Shown here in pieces: positions 36,221-47,045 of a DNA stretch of 64,000 nt; the first letter of the stretch is position 1, and the number at the start of each line of letters is the position of its first letter. Under the pieces are notes generated by a model. That model worked only from the letters and a program-made list of their open reading frames with translations. It was not told where the DNA came from and made no database searches. This DNA comes from Gnetum montanum. Lineage: Eukaryota; Streptophyta; Gnetopsida; Gnetales; Gnetaceae. The stretch covers positions 79,761-143,760 of the forward strand of contig MNCI01010386.1 in NCBI GenBank assembly GCA_015680685.1, in the 5' to 3' direction. Position numbers and translations under genes: made by a program.

Positions 36221-36375
36221 CAAACAAAAACAGAACAACAAATACAAAAAAAAAAAAAACCTTACATACTTTATCAATTTAATTGGTCCCCTATATTTCA
36301 TGCCTTTTATTTAAACAATCTTACTACATAACATTGTACATATGTCCTCTAACTAGGAAGTTGTTTGCATCTACG

Positions 36376-37390
36376 ATCCTATGGATTTGTCTAGCGTAGA
36401 ATGTAGACAATCTCTTAGGCATATGGGATAAGACTTAGCCTATGCGAATATCAAAAAATAGTATTACAATTTTATCTATACCAAAATCCAAGCTGGGTTA
36501 CTTATCCCACACATAATATCTAAATTCAAATGTCAGTTTGAGATTATTTGTATAAGTAGGAAAGAATATATTTCCTCTCTGTATGATCACATTAAACTAA
36601 TAGATTTGCATATGCACATGCTATGAAAATTAGTAGACATAGGTGAGGCAAGTGAAGAAGTTAGCTCAGACCAAAACCAAGAGGATCAAGATGAGCTTGG
36701 AGGAGAGTATGAACTAGCCACATTTTTAGGGGACCTTTTACAATGATCAATTCCAACAGAGATCACCCCCAATACTACACCACCTGTATCCTCTATGAAT
36801 CAAGTTTCTCCATCCACCTCCTTGTTTGCTTCTATGTTCACCCCAACACTTGTTATCATAGCATGCCAATCTCAACCAACTTTTCACTCTACTTCCTTGT
36901 TTACAACTATGTCTTTTGCAACTTAGCCTTGTTCAGTATGACCATTACTAGTGGTATCTACTACACCACCTCCTTTCATCATAGTGGTAGGGCCCTCTTT
37001 GGGACCCTAGGCATCACAAACCTTCAATAACCCTTTTGTCCCCTTCATCTTCCATGTTTCTACCAAAACATCCTTCTTCCTATACAATCCCCTTGTGATG
37101 GTAGTTACACAACCTCTCCCATTTATACCAATGCCCATAGCATGGCCTAAAGCCATTCACACTTCTCCCCAACCATTAGTACAAACACTACAACCTATAG
37201 GGATGTTCCAAGGCTTGGATCAAGCATTCCAGATAATCCAGGACCTCATTAAAGAGCTATAGAAGCTTAAATCTAGTACAACACAAATGGTAAAAGTTGT
37301 GGACATTTACCAAGATGATCCCATTACCCCTGTCATTTTCCAAATCATAATACCCATGGATATCTATTCCAAGCTTCACCAAATATGATG
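36376..37390 (+). pseudogene. ORF1 of element E, unrecognised, Pro/Ser/Thr-rich
   Basis: A single frame beginning YDPMDLSSVECRQSLRHMG and later KEYISSLYDHIKL reads about 340 residues with a handful of stops, several of them TAG. The second half is rich in Pro, Ser and Thr (around 36740-37150) and ends in a helix-like FQGLDQAFQIIQDLIKEL. E1 has the corresponding start near 745. I do not recognise a domain. Its position upstream of and adjoining the gag core suggests the N-terminal part of gag. Confidence 0.5.
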
Positions 37391-38470
37391 ATAAAGGGAA
37401 TTCTAATACATACTTGGTCACCTTCTTGTTTTAGTACCTTCTATTGCAAGCTTGGCCTCATACAATAGTACGTATGTTTCTTATATCTTTGAAAGGTAAG
37501 GCTTTGGAATGGTATCAAACCTTAACTAGGGGTTCTATATCCTCCCTTGAAGACTTAATAAACCAATTTGTCAACCACTTCAGATACAACTTAAAGCCTG
37601 ATACAATAATGGACCAACTCATAAAGGTGAGGTAGGGGCCACTTAAACCTATCCAAAGATTCATTTAAAGATGGAACATAACACTTAATAAGATTCTAGA
37701 GCCCATCTCTAAAACCCACCTTTTGGCTATCTTCAAGGGAATGATAAATGACTTCATCAAGTGAAATCTCTAGTACTTAGAGCCCTGATCACTAAGCCAA
37801 GTCTTTTCACAAACTAAGAACATCAAGGAGGTAGCTGAGATAAGTAACGATCTGATCTAGTGATCTATAAAAACCAACACATGAGAAGGGATAGGGAGAA
37901 AACTAAATAAGAACAAAAAACTGTAGCTGTAGTAACAAAAGAGCCTAAACAAGCACAAAGGTAGAAATCACCATAATGTAACATGTCATTTGACCCATCT
38001 TAATCATCCACTTCATATGCTCCAAACCAACCAAGATCAAACTTTGAGTGAAAAGACCAATCAAGGTATACTAGGTTGCCTATGAAGCCCTTTGAGCTTC
38101 TAGAATAGTTGATTAGAAACAAATGTATTCAACTAAAGTAATTATCTAAGGAAGCTCATAAGAGGCATGATTGTATCTATGACATAGCTAGAGACTCAAC
38201 GATAGTAACCAAAGTCAATCTCATAGTTCCAAAGTCTTTCAAATTGGATAGGTTTTGCACTATCATCAACTAGTTGGTCATGGCACTGATTTCTTGTTAA
38301 CTCTTAAGGATGACCTCTAGAAGATGATCGACTATGGAGAGCTACTATTGAATCAGGCCAACTCTTCAAACACCAATAACAACTCTTACATCATATTCTC
38401 ATTCATAACAAAAAATGGTCTGATCTTCCTAGGGAATTGTTTGTTATCAAGGTATCACCTTAGCCCCAGA
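37391..38470 (+). pseudogene. gag core and linker of element E
   Basis: The retrotransposon gag domain is clear at 37400-37635: MFLISLKGKALEWYQTL, then SISSLEDLINQFVNHFRYN. This is the LKG-A-WY...S-F-F pattern of plant gypsy capsid proteins. Downstream to about 38470 the frame is heavily interrupted (a TAG directly after LIKVR at 37636). The part 37780-38470 matches E1 985-1700. No zinc knuckle was identified. Confidence 0.65.
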
Positions 38471-38844
38471 ACATAAAGCCTAAACCCCCCTTTATCATTA
38501 GGATATCACCACATTCAACCTCTAAAAATCCTTTTGTTATATGTGTTCCACCTTTAGTGGCATCAACATCACAACCCAAACCACACATTACCAATCCTTC
38601 TAAGGTTAGGAAAACATTTTTTATTAGATTCTCTCCACCTTCAACAAGTAAACCTACCACAACCTATAACCAAAGTTTACCTATAGTGGTAAATAACTCA
38701 ATGCTTAACAAGAAGTCATCATTGCAATAGCAACAAAAATAACTTGTCCACAAATTGATAACTAAGCCTACCAAAGGTAGCCAACAATAAAATGCTTGGA
38801 AATAAGTTCACCCATCGAGAGATATATCAAGATTAGCTACACCA

Positions 38845-39600
38845 ATGGACAAGGGGCCCAAGCCACATATGCTAAAATCTGAGCCAAATACTCTAGGAAG
38901 AATGGAGGAAATTAAGATTACCAAGGGTGAAAGATCACATGTCAATGAAAAGAATTTCCTCACAACAATAGAACAAGCCAAATCCTCCCTCAAAGAAAAG
39001 AATAGATCGTTGAACCTATACGACCTAGTCATGACTTCTCCTACTTATAAAGACATGCTAGCTCAAATGTTGACTTCTATTCTTGTGAGTAGAGACATGC
39101 CTATCAAAAAAATGTTCATCAACTCTATCATTGAGAAAAATATTCTTAGGGAAAATCGACATCAATCCATTCTTAACTTTCATGATAGTGAGATAAAGAT
39201 TGACTCACAAAATAGAGAAGTACTATCTACTCCTCTCCTCATTACCATACATGTTGGTAAGTACAAGTTTCATCATGTTCATGTAGATGATAGGGCATTG
39301 ACCAATGTGATACCATACACTATTGTTAAGAAACTAAGGTTAATAGAAAACATCCAAAAAACCACTACATTAACATTCAAGCTGTTCAATGGATCATGAA
39401 TAGTGGTACGAGGTTCTATTAGCTTGAACTTTGTGGTTGGAGAATAATTCCCTACATTTGTTAATTTCTTAGTAATTGAAAAGATACCTAGTTTCAACTT
39501 GATCCTAGGGAGACCATGGTTAGTGAAGCTTTAGATGGTCTCATCTCCTATACATCAAGAAATTCACTTACCATATGAGGGTGGTAAAATTACCATTTGA
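38845..39600 (+). pseudogene. aspartic protease-like region of element E
   Basis: An open stretch 38845-39399 leads into LITIHVGKYKFHHVHVDD, RALTNVIPYTIVKKL and, past two stops, FLVIEKIPSFNLILGRPWL at about 39470-39520. The spacing between the DD.ALTNVIP and ILGRPWL motifs is that of gypsy retropepsins. The active-site DxGA/S reads D-D-R-A, so the catalytic Gly is lost. The following region to about 40040 (LNDQQKYLLIAISNGK..) corresponds to the linker toward RT, but no RT follows. Confidence 0.6.
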
Positions 39601-39984
39601 GGGGATAACACATTTCTACCATTTGTCAATAATATTAAAATTGACCAAGCTTCAGAGGTGGATCTTTAGGATGAAATTCCTAACGCTCAAGCTAGGGTCA
39701 AATACAACGACAATGTTAATAATGCCAAACCTACAACATTAAATGATCAACAAAAATACCTTCTGATTGCCATATCAAATGGGAAGAATGATAAGTGTAA
39801 GATTGTACAAAAGAAGGCCCTTGATCTATTGGAGTTTAGGCAACAAATACATTATAGATGTCTTATCCCTTCTTTTTTCAATGGTCATTTGTTTACCTTT
39901 GCAGCCTTACATCATGTTTCATTATTTATTTTATCTTTATATACTATTGCAAGGTTATCACATACATGCTAGACAATTGTTGTC

Positions 39985-40135
39985 ACAGCCTAAAATTGGC
40001 AACACAATGGCCTGCCAAAGCCTAAATCTAGTAAAATAACAACTTGCCAAGGCCTAAAACTAGTAACATATTGGCTTGTTAGGGCCTAAAATTGGTGGCC
40101 TATTAAGGCCTAAAACTAGCAAATTTGTGACCTTC
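39985..40135 (+). repeat. GGCCTAAAACTAG(C/T)AA tandem-like repeats
   Basis: About five units of 30-36 bp with the core GCCTAAAACTAGTAACA, immediately after the protease region. Similar AGGCCTT-containing text recurs at 42355-42740. Non-coding. Confidence 0.55.
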
Positions 40136-41148
40136 CTTTTATCTCCCTTATGCATACATTATGACCTATTTGCCTCATCATATTATTTAAATTTTTTTCT
40201 TTAAAAGGTATGTCTTGTTTTGTATTCTTACATTTCTCGTATTACCACTAAATTTTTTTTCATAACCTCATTGTTCTAACCCATAGCCTTTATGTAAAGA
40301 GTATAACACATAAAATATAAAACATAAAACATAAAAAAACCAAATTTTTAAAATCAAAACAGTAGCCATAGTCACACTATGTGACAATGATAGAAAATAA
40401 ATGTCCATAGCCATAGTTGCACTATGCAACATACAACAACAAAAATAATACATAGTCTCTAACGCTCTAATAGCCAAACAAAAAATAATAACAATAATGA
40501 GGTAGCTAAAATAACAAAGTATAATTGGTCCATCGATCAATATCATCATCAATAGAATATAACTAAACCATAGGATGAGGAGGAGAGTCATCATTAACAT
40601 CATTGCCAATGCCATCATCACTATTACATGGGGCTTGTAGACAATGAAACATACAAGCAATTGGTAACCATAATGACCAAAGAACATAACTACAAAACAA
40701 CAAAACAACTACAATAGGATAACTTAAAACATATTTTCACAAACCTCAAAATCTTTTTCAACATCACATTTTAGTTATTACTATCTAAGAAAGTAGAACA
40801 AGAAAATAGGCTCGTTTTGTTAGGAATGTATCCCAACAATAGAGGCAAAGTGGTGAGAAAGGAAAGCCAAAAGTAGAAAAGAAAGCAAACTCTAGTAAGA
40901 CATCAATGCAAGAACTAGGCAGAAAAAAATATGAATTGACCACTGCCTGAATATAGCCTCCCCTATAAGTGCAAGAGTCCTCTTATTCCTCCATGACAAC
41001 AAACCATTGAAATGAACATAACATTAAGAGGAGTTTAGAACCCCAGTGAATCTCTATTAGTCTATCCATCCAATGTAGAGAACAAAAGCCCCCATTTGCC
41101 AAATTATTCCTCAAAATTGTTTCTACTGCCCCTTCTTAACATAGCCAG
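40136..41148 (+). other. interior of element E upstream of the gene fragments
   Basis: No supported gene. Two short palindromic words (CATAGTCACACTATG near 40367 and CATAGTTGCACTATG near 40410) and an AAAACATAAAACAT run are seen. The last 25 bases (TTTCTACTGCCCCTTCTTAACATAGCCAG, 41120-41148) look like a pyrimidine tract and CAG splice acceptor, so part of the segment may be captured intron sequence. Confidence 0.4.
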
Positions 41149-41694
41149 ATAACTTATGAAATAGTTCTGAAACTTATGCATGAGCACACGAAGTTCCGAT
41201 TACCTTCCCATGCAGCTCCATATGGATTTGGTAGTGGACAACAGTCTGTAACTACCTTCCCTAACGTGGATGATGCCAACAGTTATTCGATTGTTAAGCC
41301 AGTTCCTGACTCATCAGCCAAGAAAGAAGATACAATTCCAAGTGGAAAGATAATATGGTTGCATCACATGAAAACTCGAAGATGGCTTCACAGTCATTTG
41401 CATGCTTCACCATTAACTGGTAATTTAGAGGTGAGTTGCTTTGGAGGAGATGATCAATCAGACACAGGGGACTTATGGAGGATGAAGATAGAGGAAAAAG
41501 GGACAGTGTGGACTAGGGATCAAAAGATACACTTACAACATGATAACACTCAAGGTTACCTTCATAGCCATGATAAGAAATATTCTTGAATTGACGGTGG
41601 TATGCAAGAGTTTAGTGGCGTTACAAAGAGAACACCTGATAATATCTGGTTGGATGATGAAGGAGTTTATCTTCCAGCCTCTGCGGAAAAATAA
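41149..41694 (+). pseudogene. SDF2: SDF2-like (MIR-domain, ER lumen) gene fragment
   Basis: The translation from 41149 reads ITYEIVLKLMHEHTKFRL, GSGQQSVTTFP, WLHSHLHASPLTGNLEVSCF, GYLHSHDKKYS, then a TGA at 41587, and continues in the same frame as GGMQEFSGVTKRTPDNIWLD and GVYLPASAEK to TAA at 41692-41694. These are the three MIR repeats and the C-terminus of plant stromal-cell-derived-factor-2-like proteins, which act in ER protein quality control. The signal peptide is missing. The TGA sits where SDF2 proteins have Arg (a CGA-to-TGA change). No intron interrupts the homology, but a splice-acceptor-like CAG lies directly before 41149. The copy is a pseudogene fragment within element E. Confidence 0.85.
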
Positions 41695-41774
41695 TCTTCT
41701 TTTTAAAAATTTATGTTGTTTAAAGGTAATTGTAGCAAGTAATGAGATGCAGAGTTGACGGGCATAACTTTTAC

Positions 41775-42342
41775 AATGGAAGACCATCCATCGGCATCAA
41801 TGGTCGATGTCGTGGGCTTGGGATTATTCAGGTCACCCTTCATAATCTACGCTATGCATATGCAAATCTCTCCAGAATGATTGTGGGTAGAGCCATGCCG
41901 CTGTGCTGGCTGGTCCAGCACTTTCATCTCGGCGTAGCTCACAACGCAGCTGCATGATCTGGCTTTACTTTGCAACGTTGGTGCATATCCAGGACTCGGT
42001 GTTAGCATGGCTTCTGCTTCCATCATTTTGTATCCCTGTCCAAATATCGCGTTACGCAGATGCCGGATCAATGCTTGTTCGAGCTCCCTTCCCAGAGGCA
42101 CTGCTCCTGACGTCACTAATCTTACCGACGATAGATCATATTTGTCTGCCATTTTGCTTTTGGTCATGGCTAGCACGATTGGCAGAAATATGGCTGATAT
42201 GGTCACCTAATGGTGCTGAATGCTTTGCAAAAGCGTGACCATGTCGAACCTGGGGAGGACAAGAATGGCTGCCCTGACACGTAGAAAGTAGAGCATGAGC
42301 GTCCTCATTGCATATGTGGAACCACAACAGTACACACATAGT
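41775..42342 (-). pseudogene. 4CL: 4-coumarate:CoA ligase gene fragment
   Basis: Minus strand from 42342: CVLLWFHI, a 1-2-base shift, AMRTLMLYFLRVRAAILVL, a TAG, VTISAIFLPIVLAMTK, DKYDLSSVRLVTSGAVPLG, FGQGYKMMEAEAML, SYAEMKVLD and GEICICIA, then TAG and IMKGDLNNP..DADGW before similarity fades near 41775. This is the central part of the adenylate-forming domain; the functional 4CL signature GQGYGMTEAG reads GQGYKMMEAE, so key residues are lost. The enzyme would activate hydroxycinnamates for lignin and flavonoid synthesis. The fragment lies tail to tail with the SDF2 fragment, about 80 bases apart, and no intron is apparent in the aligned part. Confidence 0.85.
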
Positions 42343-42354
42343 GTAATAGCGTGT

Positions 42355-42740
42355 AGAACCTTAGGCCTTGCCCACATGTTGAAAAATCACCTGCTAAACG
42401 TGTGGGCCAATGTATAGAACCATAGGCCTTACCCACACATTAGAAAACCACCTTTTAATGTGTGGACTAGTGTGTGACGACTAGGCCTAGAATCTTAAAA
42501 CTACCTATCAACATTCGGGATAAAATTGGAAAGTTTCTAAGTTCTAGAAACTACCATTCTCACATGTTGGAAAACCATGCCCTAACATATAAGCCAACAA
42601 ATGGGACAAAATGGAAAAGTTTCTAAGTTCCAGAAACTTTGGGCACCCACAAGCTAGCATTCCAAATCCTACACATTGAAAAACCATGTACTAGCATGTG
42701 GGCCAATGTATGGGGAATAGAATTAGAAATTTGCCATATT
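42355..42740 (+). repeat. degenerate CCTTRCCCACA..GTGTGGGCCAATGT repeats
   Basis: Units of about 60 bp with TAGAACC(T/A)TAGGCCTT, CCCACA and GTGTGGGCCAATGTAT recur from 42355. The two halves are inverted with respect to each other (CCCACA versus TGTGGG). They belong to the interior of element E, between the gene fragments and the element D insertion site. Confidence 0.5.
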
Positions 42741-42764
42741 AAATTTGACCACGAGTTGCCTAGG

Positions 42765-43733
42765 TGATGAGAGCAATTACTCTAGCAATTATTCTAATTA
42801 TTAGAGCAATTATTCTAGTGGTTTATTCTAATTATTAGAGTAGTGACTCTAGTGATTTATTCTAATTATTAAAGTGGTTACTTTAGCGGTTTCTTTAGCA
42901 GTTATTCTAATTATTAGAGCGGTTACTCTAATTATTAGAGTAGTTTCTCCCAAGCCTATAAATACAGTGCCCAAGCGCACAATTGAGAAGGAAGTCTTTT
43001 AGAAGTCAAATAGTGAAACTCTTGTAGTCTGTTTGAAAGTTAGAGTATTTTCCAAGTGCCTACAGCAGGAGGTCTAAGTGTGGATGGATCTTTATTCGAT
43101 CATTGTGTACCTGAGCACACCTTGTGTACGGCAATAAAGACAAGCTCTTCGATTCATCCTTGCAACACTTGAGATTTGTTTTCTTACACATTTCTTTTAT
43201 TTTATTTTCTCATGCATTTATTTTATTTTATTTTATTTTATGCACTTTACATCACTGTTATTAGCAATAGCACAGCAATTCATTTTGATCAATTAAGAAA
43301 ATCGTTAAATTACACAAGCACGACCACTTCAAGCATACGTGTAATGCTTGGTAACCCAATAACGATTAGCGTTTGGTAATCCCAGTAGTGTTGCACTAGT
43401 TCACGATGTGTACAGCAAGTGGGAATGGATGCTAGTGTTAAGATTAGTTAGAACTTAGTTAATGAGTAGTTAAGTTAAATTAGTCACTTAATTACCTCTC
43501 TCCTTCCCTACTAGCATAGGACATAAAAACATAAAAGTTATAAAAATCATATGCCTTAAGCTTACTTAACCATACAATCATTACATACAGGTAAGCTTTG
43601 GAAGACAACAATCAACCAATCCGTCCTTGTTCCACGAGGGCGCATAAGCACTTAGTCCTTGGAATTCGACCAGATCATGCGTGACATGCTCATGTTCGTA
43701 TGGTTGAGTGTAGAAGTACCTCGCCGCTCAACA
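42765..43733 (+). repeat. 5' LTR of element D
   Basis: It opens with the TCTAATTATTAGAG array, has TATAAATA at 42957-42964, AATAAA at 43133-43138, and a U5 tail GTTCGTATGGTTGAGTGTAG..CGCTCAACA matching the tails of A-C. The section 43521-43733 matches 50968-51178. Confidence 0.85.
42793..42964 (+). promoter_or_regulatory. TCTAATTATTAGAG palindrome array and TATA box of D
   Basis: The near-palindromic 14-mer starts at 42793, 42827, 42861 (one mismatch), 42906 and 42927, with steps 34, 34, 45 and 21. TATAAATA starts at 42957, 17 bases after the last copy. The position matches that of the GATATC arrays of A-C, but the motif is different. Confidence 0.75.
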
Positions 43734-43734
43734 T

Positions 43735-43753
43735 TGGCATTGTTGCTGGGGAC
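43735..43753 (+). promoter_or_regulatory. primer-binding site of element D
   Basis: TGGCATTGTTGCTGGGGAC after the LTR end. It is the same type as in A (11745-11765) and C (23674), with transitions. Confidence 0.75.
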
Positions 43754-43869
43754 TTAGTTATTTTTGCACTAACTAGAACATAGGAGATCATTCACATCAT
43801 TGGAATGAACCCTTAGGGTTGGTTGAGTAAATAATAAACAAGAATACATTGCACACTAAATAGAAAAGT

Positions 43870-46259
43870 ATGTCTCCTTCTTCATACGAAAGCACCTCAC
43901 TGCCTAGGTCTGAAACATGAAATAGTTAGTGATGTAATACACATGACGTTCATCTGCCAATCCCTCAACAAGTTTGAGTGGTATATATTTATCCCAATGA
44001 GTATATACCAAACTTCACCTTTATCCTCCATCAAGACGAACAACTACGTTGGTGAGACTTAGAGGTAACATAGTGTTACCTCTCGATCGTTCAGTCCCGA
44101 GCATGCTTCTTTGTGCTCTCACAAAAATTGTCATGCCGCAATTACACATAGAATATATTGTGCAAGACCATGACTCGAGAGAATACCGTCCCATCGAGGC
44201 ACAACGTCAAAGGAACTTGCAATAGGAGAGACATCGTAAGTCTTTGAAGGGTAAGTGGTCCCAAGATGTCCCACATGTCTTAAGCAAAAATGAGGATGGT
44301 AAACCTACCTCACGTAGTCACCCACACAATGATGTTCCTCCCCTTGACTTTGGCCAAGGGATTGTGTATCAAAACCTTCATTCCACTATTCATAACCCAG
44401 GTTCTGATACCCATAGGCACAAAGAGTCCAAAAAAGGAACATGAACTTATGATAAAGGTGGACATTCTGATCGCAATCACGATCAGGGCCAAGACCATAG
44501 AAGAGAAGGTAGCAAACACCGTCATGGTGATGGTTCTCCTTTTTCTTCACCATCATCATCTCCTTCACCCTCTCCTTCAATATCCAGATGTGATCATAAA
44601 GAAAAAGACCATGAGAATAAAGGTAGGCAAAGTGGAAGTCATAGACGAAACAGCAAGAAAAGGGGATGAGGGAACTTTAGAGAATTATGACATAGAAGAA
44701 GGGAGAGTAGGGAACAACGTAGGCATCATAGATGCCATGGACGAGATGATCACGATGAACCCCTAGTCACTACTCGAAGTATGTTAGACATAACTAAGGC
44801 TGTTAAAATTCCAACAAGGTACCAGAAAGATAGTAAGATCAAGAGATTAGATATGAACAACATCCCATGATGTGAAGGGGGATACAACGTTGATCCTCAT
44901 AATCATTTACAAGCATTCCATAATGCGTGTGCCTTATAGAACATAGGGAGTGAATGGCAAAAACTTAATTTTTTTCCATAGACATTAGTTAAAGAAGCAG
45001 AAAGCTAGTACTGGTCTTTAGAACTAGAATCCATTCATAGGTGGAGCACTATGTTAGAACTATTTAATGACAACTATCAAATGTACTCCCAAGTGTCTAA
45101 CTTGCAAAAGAAAATCCAAGGCTGAAAACAAGGAGGATATGAACCCTTGGATGCTACCATGGGCTAATACTATGCACGGTTACATCATTGTCCTGGCCAT
45201 GGTTATTTGCAAAGGGATCAACTGTGCTATCTCATGGATGGGCTTAGGCATGAAACGAGAAGAACCCTTGGGACTTATGCCCAAGGGAGACTATCTGAGC
45301 TTAGGTCCCATCAAATAGAAAGACTATTAGAGCAAGTTGCGAAGGAAGAAGGTGAGCTATGGAAGAGAGAAAGTGTGGAAGAGTATAATCGAGACCCTTC
45401 CCTTTGGAAGAGGGAAGTAAGATTTTGTGAGGATGAAGAAGAGTCACCACTCGAAGATATGGTGAATAGGAAAACTTTGCCTATCCAAAAGATGACATCA
45501 GAAGTTTTGGAAAAGGTAGACCAAATGTGGGATTCCCTAGACAATAGATTTCAAACTGTTCTTAAAATATTAGAGGAGTCTAGAGAGCAAGGTAGTGAGA
45601 AAAGAAAAAAGAAAGAGGCTAAACATGCATGTAGCAAGGGTAAGGGCAAAGTTGCCATCATTGAAGAGGTTGTGGATTCAGAAATAGACAATGATAGTGA
45701 ATGTGAGATATGTCAATATGACCATCCTAAGGGATTTTGCCCTATAATATCATATCTACAGGAGTCTGGGGTGTATGTACTCAACCCACAATTAAGCAAA
45801 AGGCAAACACCTTGAAGGTTACCTTATCCTCAAGGTAACCCAAGGCAGTTTCACCAACCCTTAACATATTATCCTAGTGGAACTCCACCACAACTAATTG
45901 AGCAATATCAATAGTGGCAGCACCCAAAATTTTGGAAAATGCCACCACCAAGGCAATAGTATCCTTACCGGCAACCTAACCCATATGGATATTACATGCA
46001 GCAGCCAATCTCCCCACGTGACTCTACTAGTCACATTACTGCTCAACCTCATTACCAAGCCTGCGAGTATTATGGGACTCCCTCTTCTAAAGGTGATATT
46101 CTGCAAGCATATCATTCTTCTCATTCAACCACATCTCTTCCACCAATAGCTCCACTACCACCTACTCCCACGATGCAAGGTGAAATCCCTACCCAATCGT
46201 AGCAATGTAATGCCACGAGGGCTGTTAACTCTCAACCTATTGCTAGTTTCAACAACCAC
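43870..46259 (+). pseudogene. gag polyprotein of element D
   Basis: The start is ATGTCTCCTTCTTCATACG at 43870. From 44244 the frame is shared with the protease. A His/Arg/Ser-rich segment lies near 44455-44600, the capsid core at 44880-45330 (EWQKLNFF, LELFNDNYQMYSQVSNLQKK, HHCPGHGYLQRDQL), an open stretch 45207-45815 with a charged helix, and an intact variant zinc knuckle CEICQYDHPKGFCPI (CX2CX3HX4C, about 45700-45745), then a Pro/Gln-rich linker. Stops are mostly TAG at Gln positions of relatives, for example at 45913, 45958 and 46200. It would form the particle shell and bind the RNA. Confidence 0.8.
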
Positions 46260-46940
46260 ATGAAAAAAAGACCTTTCTTTAGAACCAACAGTCCAACCAA
46301 GCCCTTGCAATTACAAGCGACTAATTCCTTAGATACCTTAGTATCAATCAAAACTTTGGAGCCCCCTTCAACCCAATCATGGCACTCAATGCATACGGTC
46401 ATGCTAACACATGTCATCATCGATTGGATCAAAGTTGGTTACCTTCCCAGGAAATTCTCTAATCCTGGAAGTCCTTTGATATACTTACAAATCACTGGAA
46501 ATGTGTTGTGCAAGGCTCTTTTGGATTTAGGTTCTGATGTCAACTTGATTTCTTAAGAAATGTACAAGGCCTGGAACCTACTTCCATTGAAAATGAGGAA
46601 CATTCGCCTAGAGTTGGCTAACTAGTCTATCACTATCCCATTGGGACTAGTGGAGGACATTGTTACCACTATTTGTGGGTGGTTGTATCCAAGTAATTTA
46701 CTAGTGATTCAAGTGAACAACGGTAAGGGGAACCTCCCAATCATAATGGGAAGAGCATGGCTAAGCACAGTTGACACACACCTAGGAATCCGTGATCTTT
46801 CCCTAGAAATATTAAAGGAAAACACATTCAGAAAGATCGAGAAGAAGAAAGTTCTATGCATCACATACAGTGACATAGGGCGTAATTGCATGCAAAGGTC
46901 ATGGGTTTTGCAAAGTTTAACATTGCTTGCATGCAATTAG
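46260..46940 (+). pseudogene. retropepsin-like protease of element D
   Basis: In frame with gag: WIKVGYLPRKFSNPGSPLIY, the active-site motif ALLDLGSDVNLIS (about 46515-46553), a TAA, LELAN, a TAG, SITIPLGLVEDIVTT, then PIIMGRAWLSTVDTHLGIRD. Length and motif spacing agree with the protease of A. After CITYSDIG the segment diverges: where A and B have CNRCALE..RCLYVA, D has a duplicated-looking TTGCATGCAA.. text around 46885-46940 before NIQRCLYVAAT resumes near 46960. Confidence 0.8.
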
Positions 46941-47045
46941 TGTGCACAAGTGATCAACATACAAAGATGCCTATATGTAGCAGCCACATGACAAGAAGGC
47001 ACCCAGTGACTGACAACTGATCAAGAAATCAGTTCACTCATATGC

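Noticed and set aside
40268-40708. 146-residue minus-strand open frame, very hydrophobic, looking like a membrane protein
   Set aside because: It lies in A/T-rich repetitive sequence with duplicated CATAGT..ACTATG words. The Met/Leu/Phe composition is what such DNA encodes by chance, and no family is recognised.
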